Positions 37,141-48,219 of a stretch of DNA of 64,000 nt are shown here, piece by piece; position 1 is the stretch's first letter; each line of letters begins with the position of its first letter. The notes beneath the pieces are model-generated. The model saw only the letters and a program-made list of their open reading frames with translations, did not search any database and was not told the DNA's origin. A program made the position numbers and the translations under genes. Where the stretch lies: assembly GCA_021186555.1 (NCBI GenBank), contig JAJKFL010000005.1:20648635-20712634 (forward strand), read 5' to 3'. This stretch comes from Reticulitermes speratus (lineage: Eukaryota > Arthropoda > Insecta > Blattodea > Rhinotermitidae).

Positions 37141-39143
37141 GTTTATACAACTGTAAGACAGTTTGAGCACGTAGATTTTTGCACTAATATTCTCTACGCA
37201 TTTACTATCTTACCCAGACCTCCATATTTCCTACAGCTTACTTTTTTAATGTCTTGGTCTTCTAATAAGTTTTGATAAAGGGTAAAAATCACGAAAATTC
37301 TCATTATGCATTTTTCTACAGCTGGCTTTTAGTTATGTCATTAGCGATGGTAAATACATCGCTTTGGAATTCCCAGGCAGGCTTAAATTTGAATAATATG
37401 TACATGTAGAGGGCCTAATATACTACATGACTGCCTTGAATGAGTTTGTGCCGCCTTTCCGTTGTCTTCCGGCGAACGCAAGTAGCAGCTATATGTAACT
37501 TTCAAGTAACAAGTTTTTAATATTTTAATCTTCTGTTTCCATCTATTCAGCCTGTCATGTAATGGAAAATATCATGAACCTCTTATTGAATGCAGTACGT
37601 AATGGTCCATAAGCAGTTACATTGCACTTCTGTTTGTTCATGCTTAAAGTGCATGTCTTTAATGCAACAAATGAGGAAAGTAGTGGGCTTACTCCAAACT
37701 GGACTAGACGTATTTTCCAAATGCATTCCTCCCTATTGTACTTCTTTCAAAAGGTTTGAAATAAAAAAGAGCGAGGTGGAAGGGAAATAAGAAATGCCTA
37801 CATCATTTTAGGTGGAAAGAAGAGAAGAAAGAGATAATTTTGGAAGGGCATTTTGAATTATGTATTAAAAAGTTGGGTTCCAATATGTTGAGGGAATTAA
37901 GCTACCTCAGATTAGTTCTTTTGAGCACGACAATTAGCCTTTGGATTCCAAAGAAGGCGGTATGTTTATTATGTAAGTGAGAGAGTATCAGGTTCCAAAG
38001 AAAAATTTTTCTCTGTGAAGTTAAGTGCAATAATGGTCTGAGCCTTGTCACTTGTGTCCCTTTCATTCTCGTTTTGTTCCTGTCGCTGCAAATCCATATC
38101 TCATAACTCGCTTCACCAGTATTTTATAACATTTATAGCATGTGCTTTTGGACTTCATTTCAACATTGTGTCTGTAAATTATTCCCCTAAATAATCTCCT
38201 CATTTAATACATCTTCGCTAAATAAACAACAAAAAGCTTCATTACTTAGCCCCATCTCATTCAGCAATGACTTCCTTTTGCACCTGCACGAAGTGTTTCG
38301 AAATGAAAGCTATTGATTTCCAGTTTTAAGCATTAAGGGACTCAACAAATCTCCCTGCCTTTAAAGAGCAGAGTGCCCTTTGAACATGCCAATTAGCCAT
38401 AATAAAGTTGTGGGAGACACCCATCAGCTGTCACACCAGATGGCTACCGGCGAGTACGTTTAGCAATCGAGGATCCTTCAGGAGCCAAATGGATTCATGG
38501 GACTAAGATGTAAATTACGGCGATAGCATCGAAATATATTGGGGTAGGTTACGGTGGTGGTTATAATTCCTGTAATAAATGACTACTTTGATCATTAGAC
38601 CGCTCCATCAGTTGTTTTCTACTACGTCTGAAGTTTGCCTACCTTTAGGGTCAGTAATTATACAAAGCAGACGAATTACTATTAATCATTTGAAGCTAAT
38701 TAATAGTTGCTTTGTTCTTGTGCGGTTAGTTCCAACGGCGAAGGACACCATGTTAAACTGCTTAGCAAGGTGCTTTAAAAACAGGAGGAGTATTTTGAAA
38801 TTTGTTAATACTACATCGAACAACAGGGCTGGTGGTTCACTCCTTGTTGACCTTCTCTGGTTTTTGCATCTCACCTTCGGGCAAATATTGCTAGCGTAGT
38901 CAAACCATTGTGTTGAAATTGACTGGGCTTGTAGGTTGGACTCTTAGAGAAAACGCTTATCTCTGCTAGAACTCGTAGGAAGCGATCTTTGGAAGATCAA
39001 GAAAGATGGGGCGAAGTAGAATTAAATTAACTTAGGAAAATTAGTTCTGATGACTTACCCGAGCTGTTTCAGGTTTAAGTATAAAGGTTGATTTTGGCAT
39101 TGAATGTGTTGAATATTCTAGTGTTATTTGAAGAGTTACGTAA
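37141..39143. other. Non-coding stretch, no gene recognised
   Basis: The 106-codon frame 38579-38899 (+) has an overlapping minus-strand frame and no family signature. Nothing else is seen. Confidence 0.5.
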
Positions 39144-39500
39144 GGGCGGGATTACACGTGAGAGTAAACTGTCGGGAGTCCTGTCGAGCGTATCTAGCGA
39201 AGATGTTTAGAGGAGAGAGTAAATTCTGGCGAGCTGGCTGGCAGCGAGTGCGCTTCAGAGTGGCGGACTGGCGAGAACTCTCAGACTACGAAATTTTCGT
39301 TTACACGTGCGAGTATACTGCTGCTAGTTATGAGCGCAACAACATGGCGGCGGTCGAATCAGCTGTTTGTGAACATGCTGAAGTGAACTGAGGAAGTTCA
39401 GTACCGTTCAGCCATTGACAAGACATTGCTCGCTTTCGGGAAGCAAAGCTAGCGGCTGCCGTGTATGTAATTATAGCTATTAATAAGAGAAAGAAAGTGA

Positions 39501-40370
39501 AAGAAGGTGCTGAAGGACTGGGCAAAAAGACGTTACCAACTGGGGGCACACAAGCAGCTGATAAGCAAACTGCAGCTGGAAGACGCTCAGCAGTTTAGAA
39601 ATTTTACAAGAATATCTGCTATGGAAGTTCAGAGCCTTGTGAACTTGCTGGGGCTGTGATAGGCAAGCAGGATACAGCGATGAGAAAGGCAATTTCAGTG
39701 GAGGAAAGGGTGATAGTAACGTTTCGCTTTCTGGCAGGTGCGCACGCACCTTCCTTCGGGGGGGGGGGGGGGGGGGGGGGAGCTGAGGCTATATATATTT
39801 TATGTTTGATTTTTAAAATCATGTTATAAAATCATGTTGTAAGTACAACATAACACTGTTTGCAACTACATTTATATAGATACAAATATAAGTACATGTT
39901 CCATGACCCAATCACAGTGTCCTGTCGTCTTGCTTTTTTAATTTTATTAATTTATTTTTCAAAATTCTAATGTACTAGTCATCAGCCAATTTCCATGGCT
40001 GATTTCGGCTGAAGGGGGAAGTCACGTAAAACGTTTGATATCATAATATCTACAAAATCTGTGTTTTTTAAATCTCTGTTTTGGGGGGTTTGGGGAGTGC
40101 AGCCCTCCCCCGTTTGGATGAGCGCCTGCTTTCTGGCAACAGGCAAATAACAAACTGACTCTTTATTTGCAGAAAGTTATAATTCCGTGTTGGCTTCACT
40201 GATTTAAGTTTTTAATAGATTAATTATATTTTCCAGGTGATTCGTACCGCAGTCTGCAGTATTTATTTTGCATACCCGAATGTACGATTGGAATTATAAT
40301 AAAGGAAGTATGCAGAGCCTTTTTGGGTGTTCTGAAGGATGAATATCTGAACGTAGCAGAAATATAAATG
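39501..40370 (+). pseudogene. Harbinger transposase fragment, interrupted
   Basis: Segment 1 (39501-39655) encodes LKDWAKRRYQLGAHKQLISK, then LEDAQQFRNFTRIS and VNLLG. A one-base deletion near 39657 shifts the frame to IGKQDTAMRKAISVEERVIV (to about 39735) and RFLA. This is the N-terminal region of HARBI1-like nucleases (R.W...R...GA...L...L..ED...F..F.RM). The frame is then broken by the 392-bp insertion 39736-40127 and resumes with RFLATG (about 40128-40144). It continues after a second gap at about 40236 with GDSYRSLQYLFCIPECTIGI and VLKDEYLN. The 40143-40235 gap ends in TTTCCAG and may be an intron with a non-GT donor. The catalytic acidic residues are absent. Confidence 0.78.
39736..40127. 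mobile_element. Nested DNA transposon with 10-bp duplication
   Basis: The 392-bp insertion is flanked on both sides by GCTTTCTGGC (39726-39735 and 40128-40137). Its ends, AGGTGCGCACGCA and the complement of TGGATGAGCGCCT, form imperfect terminal inverted repeats. A 23-base G-run (39758-39780) lies near the left end and GGGG/CCCCC tracts near the right end. A 9-10-bp duplication suits a Mutator-like or related superfamily, but the family is unproven. There is no coding capacity. Confidence 0.75.
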
Positions 40371-40910
40371 CAGCAATTTCATGATTGCACCTCTTATTAA
40401 ACCAGTGTTTTCAGTAGAAATTTTCAGGTGGAACACAATAACAGAAAATTACATTGTAAGGAGACAGGAAAAGTAGGCCTACATTCAACCAAAGAGGTGC
40501 ACCCTGTACTTCTAAATGAACAATTAAAGAATGCTGTGCAGAGCCTCTCCCATTGATTGCCAACACATGCTTCTTTTTCCTCTGTCTTTACAATGCACGT
40601 GCCGGCTGTCCCAAATCTCCGGACAAGACTCGTACAAACTGATAAGCTGCATGTTTCCCACACCTTCCGAGACGCCATGCTTGCAGTTCCACTCTCAGCT
40701 ATACCGATTTTCCTGGTCTAGTTGAGATTGCAGCTGAGAGGAAACGTGGCGCCAGTTTACACGGACAAAGGAAGAGCTCTCAAGCCGGCTGTCCGCAAGT
40801 TGCCATCACCTTGGATATTAGGCTTTCGAAGGCGGTTAATTGTGAGAGGGCGCCTCTGTAGAGCAGCTGAGAGAGACTAGCGCGAGTTTTACTCTCACAC
40901 GTAACCCCAG

Positions 40911-42270
40911 CTGAAAGTAATATAAAAATTTTACCCTTAATTTTGACCTCCGTGTTTGTCATTGTTTGTGGAATAGGCCTATCTTTTTTTGAAGCTTAAC
41001 AACTTCATAACTACATCTGAAGTTTTAACGACCCCGAAGGCTCTTGTTTCTACCAGTGAGACTGGAGAAGCTCTTTCCTCGTGCGGGAAGCTCTTGCGTC
41101 CCTGCGGGCACTAGACGTGCAGCTGAAAGAGTTTACAGCCAAAGTAGTTGTCGCGAAGCAGTCTGCCGCTGGCTTTAGGCTATGGCCCATCGGCAGGTAT
41201 CTTATTGGAACTGAGAGTTCCATGCGTGGCTGCTTATGCTTCAATCTCTGATTTCAGTACTTATGTTTATAGTGAAGCTCATAACCTGCAGGGAACAACC
41301 CTAAACATTACAACTACCGTGGAACAGGTGGTGTTATTTGCATGTCATCCAGCTCTTCACTGACAAGAAACTGATTTCCAGTGACTGTTTGCAAGATCAG
41401 CACGTCCTTTGCACTGTAGGTGTTGTGATTTTGATTTTGTCTCACTTTTAATCCGATGTAGTTTTCCGTTTTAGATAAGGGAGTATTGGTCTGTGTTTCA
41501 TTTAAACTGTGAACATTCTGCTCGGCTCAGTAAACAGGGAGACTGGCCTCTTGAAAGGCTTCTGCCTGCACACTACAACGTAGACAAACGCAGATGTAAG
41601 GTCTGTGATCCATGTTGTTAGATTTCTTCGTATCTTTTCTTTATCGTTTCATTTACTGTACTGTGTATCCTTTCTTCCTTCCTAGCTTCATTTTCCTGCC
41701 GGTTTCCTTCATCTCCTTTCTTCCATTCTTACGCACATGTGTGCACAGAATTTTTCCTGCCTGATTACAGAATTATTTCCCTTTCAATCCCATTACACAC
41801 TCAGTAGTTCGGAATATCGAAATCTCGGTAATCATGTTTGTAGTGCAGCTCATGCATCCCATCGTTACTACGAGATTACTTGTCTGCACGTTCACTGTCC
41901 ATTGTTCGACACAGTTATTTGACTTAGTCTGATGAAAGAGTGGAATCAGGCCTGACTCCAGAGATGGTCATTAGACAGACCCAGAACGCTCAGAAGAAGC
42001 CTAGTAACATACTCCTAAGTGACAATAGATTGGATGAGCGGTAGCCAGGAATTTCTAATTAAGAGGACCGAAATATGTTCTTCACTACAGGGAAGAAAAG
42101 AAAAAGTAACCGGCTTTATTATTGCCTCTCTGACAGGGTTTCCTTATTCTCTTAGGCAAAAGAGGAATTCCAGGAAGATGCTCGGTTTTGAACCTATTTA
42201 TATAACAGGATAGCTTCAGGCGGTACAAGTAAATACCAGGCAAACGGAACGCTATCCGCTTTGAGATTTA
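40911..42270. other. Non-coding stretch, GC-richer patch
   Basis: Positions 41050-41250 are GC-richer with open frames on both strands and no recognised family. Nothing else is seen. Confidence 0.4.
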
Positions 42271-42274
42271 GTGA

Positions 42275-42505
42275 GTAACAGGAAAGAGTCAGGGTAGCTC
42301 AGAAAGTAATCACATATGTCTGGGTCTGGAATACCGAGGTTCGATTTTTGGCAAGAGCTAGGAATTTTCTCTTCACTGTCCTTTCCGTTGGAGCTACTTG
42401 TCTAGAGATAAAGGCGACCTGAACATGAAGCTGACTACCAATCTCCATGTTGTGCTATAATCAGAAATTACTGGGGCCTTACCTCCACTCTCTCACTTTG
42501 CCTTT
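42275..42505 (+). mobile_element. tRNA-derived SINE, diverged
   Basis: GGGTAGCTCAGAAAGTAATC is a tRNA A-box-like head and CCGAGGTTCGATTTTTGG (about 42330-42347) is a B-box-like element. The body GGAGCTACTTGTCTAGAGATAAAGGCG...GAAGCTGACTACC resembles family C. The copy is old. Confidence 0.6.
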
Positions 42506-43077
42506 CAGTGAAGCATATACGTACATTAAGAACCTGAATGAGGGTACGCGGTACCCTAGTACCACTTTAATACGGTCCTAAAGTTTTGCAGTTGCGCTAT
42601 CATGTTCAGCTCATCAATGCTATATCAAACACTAAAGTTATGTAGCTCTTAATGAGGTACGGAAATATGTGAATTGTGTACTGGAAGGAAATACACCATA
42701 ATTTCCCTACAAAAAGCTCTCTCTGGATTAAAACCTTGTACCCTCCGATGCGAGAGACACAGCGGACTAGGATTATGTTGAGTACGAGGTGATTGTTCCT
42801 TCACTCATGTAGACATCTTCAGAATGGGAGTCACATGTCTGTTGTCTAAGATATGATTTGTAAGCTTCGTCTCACACTACAAGTACTGGGTGCTGTAATC
42901 CCTCCCGATGTTCAGAAGTTGAAAACTTATTTTGCCGCCTTTCTATGTCTGGGTTTGTCCGCTTCACTCTGTCTATTTGAATTATGTAAACTTCCTAATT
43001 TTGGTAATATATTTTCTAGCAGTTTGAATGATTCAATGCAGTTACGAGAGTAGGCAGTCAGTGCAAACTTATGTATA

Positions 43078-44827
43078 TAGCAGGGCGGGGCTATTCCGAT
43101 CATTGCAACTTCAAACACAGAAAGATATTACTAATAGTAATATTTATTACTTTCTGAAACGCCGTAAAAAAGACAGACATCAGTGTAAATTATGAAATGG
43201 TTTAAAACAATATGGCGTTTCTGTAAAATTATACTTAAAGCAAAGTGCCGTAATTGGAATTACAACAAAAAGGTAGGGTAACTGCGATCACCAGGAGGGA
43301 CAATTCCGATCACAGACATTTTCCACAAATGAACTGTTCGTGCTCGAACACGTAACTCGTGTTACCCTTTTTAACATATCTGGCCCTTAATCCAATCACC
43401 CCTACTGGAAGACAGGCCCCACTTTATTCCACAAAACCCGCAAGGAGCACCTTCATCAACATCCACCTCTTCTCTTTCTTTATCTTTGGAACTGTCCACT
43501 TGGTACAGCATGAGTCTCTTTGCGATATTAATTCTACTTCACTCTTTTGGAGAATTTTCTCTTTCGGCTTTTATGCTTCTTTTCCTAGAAGTTTTATTAT
43601 TCTCCTCTGAAGCAAGGTGACGTCTTGCTGCTTCTTCCTCTTCTGCGTTTCTGCTTTATGGACCGCTTTGGCTGGAGATGGAATGTTCTCTGCAAAAGAA
43701 GACAATTGAAGATGGTGTGGTGATTCGGAAGCTGCTGATTGTGAACTGGGAATTCCAGATGTTTCAGCAATCGTCCGGGTTCCAGCAACGGACACAGGTC
43801 CAGCGGTCAATGAATATGGACCGAATTAAAAAACTACTAATGTCAGAAACTTATACAATGAAATAACACCATTGTTGTAGGGAAAAATACCTGCGCATTT
43901 AAATCCTTTTGCAGCATTCCCATAAGTTGCTGGTTTGTTCCATGCCTGCTAATTTGTCAGGATTTTATCAAGGAACACCACTTCTTTGTCTCTACTCAAA
44001 AATGTAAGCTCCTTTACACACTTGCGAAGGAGTCAGACCACAGTCCCTCTTTTTTGAGACTCGTCAGGCTCCTACATACTCCGTCTTCGATGTCAGCACC
44101 CAGTACAGTCGGATGCCGTACATTTGTCAGATTAATGTCCTCAGATGCCCATAAAGATTGTCTAAGGCGGATGTTTGCAATTATATTCTGGAGCACTGTG
44201 TAGAGCATTTTGAAAACATCAGCAACCCATCGAATCCACACATATCCAAATATTACGATCCTTGTAATATCGCGCATTGAAATTTCTGACAGTTTGGGGC
44301 TAGGAATTTTCTTTTCATACCTTCTGACCATTTACAACAAATTGCGGCATTAAAAAACAAACAAGGAACTTCTTTTACTGACCGACTTTACGCCGTCAGT
44401 GTGATCGGAATAGCATCACTTGACGTTGTGGAAGCGCTGAATAAACTGCCAGTGCAGGCGGAAGTAAAGCAAGAAAACAGTGCTGTCTTTGGTTAGGACT
44501 GCTAACTACGTGTCTTGAGTCACATGTGACATAGAAAAGTAAGTTCTGATAGGTATTAATTAACCCACAATGTCTTATTTCACAAGTATCAGGCGTTATT
44601 CGGAAGCACTAAGACAGAAGTTGCAATTTATCTTTCTGTAATGAACACTGAATTGCTGATAAGAAAATTACAATGAAGGAACAATTACCGAAGACAGGAA
44701 ACATAAAAACAACTGCTCTTATACTGGCGCCAAAATGGCAACTGTATTGGGCAGTGGGGCTGTGCAGTAACAGCATTTTTTACTGTGACAGCAATAGCCC
44801 TGTGATTGGAATAGCCCCACCCTACCA
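43078..44827. mobile_element. Pogo-like DNA transposon, internally deleted
   Basis: The left end TAGCAGGGCGGGGCTATTCC and the complement of the right end TGGTAGGGTGGGGCTATTCC form terminal inverted repeats of at least 25 bases. Each is flanked by TA (43076-43077 and 44828-44829), as expected for the Tc1/mariner/pogo group. GATCGGAATAG-type blocks recur inside (43300 and 44401 regions). At 1750 bp it holds only the two ends of a transposase gene on the minus strand. Confidence 0.82.
43571..44331 (-). pseudogene. Pogo/Tigger-like transposase, middle deleted
   Basis: The frame begins MVRRYEKKIPSPKLSEISMR at 44331, matching the N-terminal DNA-binding region of pogo, jerky and CENP-B relatives. 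It continues with HPTVLGADIEDGV, equivalent to the conserved RP..LG.EIE block before the second DNA-binding helix set, until a stop near 44014. The whole DDE catalytic core is then missing. In another frame, 43875-43949 encodes AWNKPATYGNAAKGFKCAGI, the conserved AWNKAAT..NAVSGFKATGI block that follows the DDE domain. A basic C-terminal tail (KAETQKRKKQ) lies in 43571-43810. Frameshifts and stops separate the parts. It cannot be functional, but the intact element ends could still be mobilised in trans. Confidence 0.8.
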
Positions 44828-44829
44828 TA

Positions 44830-45779
44830 GTTTTGACCATCTGCACACATTTGGGCCTATTCGTCTTCTGGTACCTGACTGCGGCCTCGATGTTTATGTC
44901 TGTATGTACGAATGTATATAGGTCTTTGCTCGAAGAAGATCTAGATGGAAACGCAGGATTGGGACGTGCAAATAATTTTATATTTGATGGTACCTTAAGG
45001 AGCGCATTCTGTAAATTCACGAAATGAAGAAAAAGCAATGGCTCAGTTACCTCGCCTTTTCATATTTGAAATTATTTCTTTTTTCTATGAGAAACTGAAC
45101 GTGGTATCATCAAGTAATGCTTGCAGGAGTAGCACGTGCGTGACTCAACCCTTAAAACGTGCCTGATATTTCATAAACTTTGTGCCACAATCGTATCGGT
45201 AAAATTCAATTCAAGTAGTACGGACTCACGATGCGCTGAATTTTGGCACGAATAAGAGCCATTGTTATAGAGCAGCTGAATGTTCTTCATTAAGTAGCCA
45301 AAATAATAATACAGCGTGTAGTTTATGTAAGTAAACTTACATAAAATCTATTTATTGCAATTTCCACTGCGCTGTGTTAGTGTCTGCCGTGTTCTTTTTC
45401 AGCCACAGGCTAAACAAAACTCGTATTTGTTTAAGCAATGTTTGGTGTGATTTATTTGCACAACTGTTTGAGGGTAATATAGACAGAATATTTTCGCAGT
45501 ATTACACCGAAATTATCTTTCTTAAGTGTGTTATATACACCACGAGTCTTCAGTTGCTTATTTATTGTTCTTAGGCTATTTAACAACGCCTCTATAAGTT
45601 CAGAGGTTATACAACGTCGATTGAGAAGGAAAGAAAATTGTAAACGGCTGTAAATAAGGATTTTAAAAAAGGCAGTCGCAGACTAAGTGAAATGACCATC
45701 CCAGTAGGTCGAATGGAGAAACAAGGAATGCGCACCGAATTTTGGTTGAGTAACCTCTTAGAGAACAAGCGCTTGAAAG
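44830..45779. other. Non-coding stretch with one palindrome
   Basis: At 45322-45345, TTTATGTAAGT and its exact complement flank only AA, an 11-bp near-perfect palindrome. At 45573-45615 GGCTATTTAACAACGCC resembles the repeat at 345 and 21533. No gene is seen. Confidence 0.45.
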
Positions 45780-45965
45780 ACTGAGGAGAAAGTGGAGGAT
45801 AATATTAAAATGGGTATCAGATATGTATATTGTGAAGATAGAATGTGGAAGGAACTGTCTCAGGATCGTGTCCAATGGAGATATTTGGAAATTATTGGCC
45901 ATGCTGAAAATTGTAATTCTGCTATCGACACATTTTTAACATCAACATTGTATGCGCTTGGAAAT
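45780..45965 (+). pseudogene. Non-LTR retrotransposon 3' scrap
   Basis: The plus strand encodes a degraded ENKRLKD, then EDNIKMGIRYVYCED and WKELSQDRVQWRYLEI. This matches the WEDNIKMDL...W..LAQDRVQWR pattern shared with 17.5 and 24.2 kb. The 62-codon frame starting at 45792 is part of it. Confidence 0.62.
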
Positions 45966-47780
45966 GCTAAGGTAAACTAGGAAGAAGCTTTAAAAGACTC
46001 TGCCATTCGACAAGCTATTATATGTACGTAAGAGAAAGCTGGGGCATCAACAGTAAGTATGTGTTTGTTGGAGAGGGGATGCTGATGCAGTAATGTCTTT
46101 AGTTGTAACCCTTTAAATACTGAAAGTAACATGAATTATATTTAAATTCAACTCATACCGCGCAGTAAACACTTCTTGGTTATAAAAGCTAATCAGTTAA
46201 GGGTGTACAGGAAAAAATCGCTGTTTATTCTGCGAGTCACAGAAAGCACATGAATGCACTCTGTTTACAGAACGTAAAATTGTTTAATGTTGAATCTGAT
46301 GATACATAAGTAAGCACTAGGATATAAATGGTTAATGATTAAAAAGAGGTAGAGCTGGAACTCTAGAATAGGAAATATATTTCCTTGTTTTAGGACGGTA
46401 GGATGTAGTTTAAAAGGCCTGATACAATTATAACGTTACACAGTAGTGGTCGATATTGTGTGTTCGCCCAGCGAATTCGGTCGTATCAATAATAGAGAAA
46501 TGTTAAAAGGGGTTGTGTAAGTCTAATGGGAGATGAGGGTATGGTGTGCCATCCTCCTCCTTGTAAGTACATGAAGTACTTTATTCAAACAGACGTCACA
46601 CAACCCCTTTCGGTCTCATTCCCACGCCATTTTCCCCTCCGGCGCTACCCAGCGGCTGAGACTAAAAGACATAGGATGCATTTAGCTTATGGGAGGTCAG
46701 TACATTAGGCGGGTAGATGTTTTCATTCCGAGAATGTTTCTAGCTCTTTCGATATCTGAGAACTCAATTTTCTGTTATGAAGTAGAGACGACACCATGTC
46801 GCTTGCAGTGCTGCAGACGATGAAACAGGCGTGTCAGAGTAGATAAGGTGTTTTAAACTGGTGATGTTGTTTATAAATCACATCCAATTGGACTTCTCAG
46901 CCATATGGTTGTAATTTTTCTTTCGTGTGGAACAAAACGAACTACTAATCCAATCTTGGTATCAACATTTTTCTTTTGCCTTCTATTTTCTCTTTTGCCG
47001 TTTGGTAAGCTGTCTTCTGCATCTTAAACAATGATAAGTAAGTGCAGCTATTCCAACATTGTATAGTCCTCGCCTCTCTTTGCTATCTTAGAGCAATCTA
47101 CAAGCAGTCGCAGTAAAATATGCAGCGTTATAAGCGGGAGAAATTTTCTCCTCGAACTAATTATCTGAAGGTTTTCTATGTGTCATTCTTGACAGTTACA
47201 CCGAGACCGCTGAATTACCTCTCTCCTCTCGTAGACGCACACTGGAATTGAAAATTAATTTATTAAAATTCCAAATAATTATTGATTTATGAAAATAGTG
47301 TGCTGAAGGTGTGGAGAGTAACCGACAGTGGGCAGGGGCTTAAGAATCACGTACAGTATAATGTCTAGTAGTTGTGATGAAATGTTACACACATTAATTG
47401 AAGGTGCTGGAGAAAAACGTTGTGGGGAAGATGTTTGTACAGAAGAGAAACAAACTAACGCAAGACTGCAGAAACATATTGGGGAACTGCATAATATGCG
47501 GTCTTCACGTAGAAGTATTGGGATTCTTCGAAGCCGAAAGTGAGGATCGAGTGGGTAGGAGACTATGGTTAGGCCTACCACCCCCCCCCCCCCCTTCATA
47601 TTCGAGAGGACGCTTCCAGGAAACAGGCTATTGTGAGTGAGGTCTTTGTTAGCCCTGCCAGGCACATGCCGGTATATTACCATGAATTAGGCTAAGAACA
47701 GCTCCTACCGCAATCTTTGCAATTCACTAGTCATATCGGCCCCCATATAATGTGAGCTATATGTAGTTTCATTAACTTTT
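45966..47780. other. Non-coding stretch, no gene recognised
   Basis: AAAGGGGTTGTGT (46506-46518) and ACACAACCCCTTT (46598-46610) are inverted copies. A C-run is at 47581-47594. The 134-codon minus-strand frame 47279-47683 and overlapping plus-strand frames have no family signature. Confidence 0.45.
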
Positions 47781-47782
47781 AG

Positions 47783-47935
47783 CTAGATAGATAGATAGAT
47801 AGATAGAATGATGGCTGTATGGATGGATGGATGGACGGATGGATGGATAGATGGCTGGATAGATAGACAAATAGATATACATATAGACAGGTAGACAGAT
47901 ATATATATATATATATACGTACATAAATACATACA
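47783..47935. repeat. GATA/GATG/TA compound microsatellite
   Basis: TAGA repeats (47785-47807) are followed by GGAT repeats, degenerate GATA units and a TA run (about 47900-47918). Isoleucine/serine-rich frames through it are artefacts. Confidence 0.95.
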
Positions 47936-47961
47936 TGTTAGTTGTGCGTGTGTATACCCTG

Positions 47962-48175
47962 AAGGCATACAGGGGGAGTAAGGTATGGTTCCACTCATTC
48001 TTAACCTCGACACTAAATGAAGGTGAGTTGTCAACTTCACGCCTCGGCCGCTTTATCCTCGGGAGAGGTCACCGGTACCCGTTGAATAGGAGCATGGGTG
48101 GGCCCCAGAGTCGGTCTGGAGGTTTCGGAGAAAAAGACCCTCTTTCCTTAGCTGTGATTCGAGCCTAGCCTCTAG
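47962..48175 (-). mobile_element. SINE (family C), diverged
   Basis: CTCGGCCGCTTTATCCTCGGGAGAGGTC, CCGGTACCCGTTGAATAGG and GGGTGGGCCCCAGAGTCGGTCTGGAGG match the family-C body. GTGATTCGAGCCTAGC (48153-48168) is the complement of a decayed B box. An AAAT microsatellite (48179-48216) follows. Confidence 0.7.
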
Positions 48176-48219
48176 AGTAAATAAATAAATAAATAAGTAA
48201 ATAAATAAACGAATAAATA

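Larger units (their letters stand above)
39144..40910. mobile_element. Harbinger-type DNA transposon, eroded
   Basis: The left end GGGCGGGATTACACGTGAGAG (39144 on) and the complement of the right end (GGGGTTACGTGTGAGAG, ending about 40910) are matching terminal inverted repeats that share the GTGAGAGTAAA block. TAA precedes the left end (39141-39143) and also lies just outside the right end, but the exact right border is uncertain. Inside are fragments of a PIF/Harbinger nuclease and a nested insertion (39736-40127). At about 1.4 kb without the insertion it is shorter than full-length relatives, and the catalytic part is lost. Confidence 0.7.

Noticed and set aside
47279-47683. 134-codon minus-strand frame
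   Set aside because: It includes the complement of a C-run and shows no recognisable domain; plus-strand frames overlap it.
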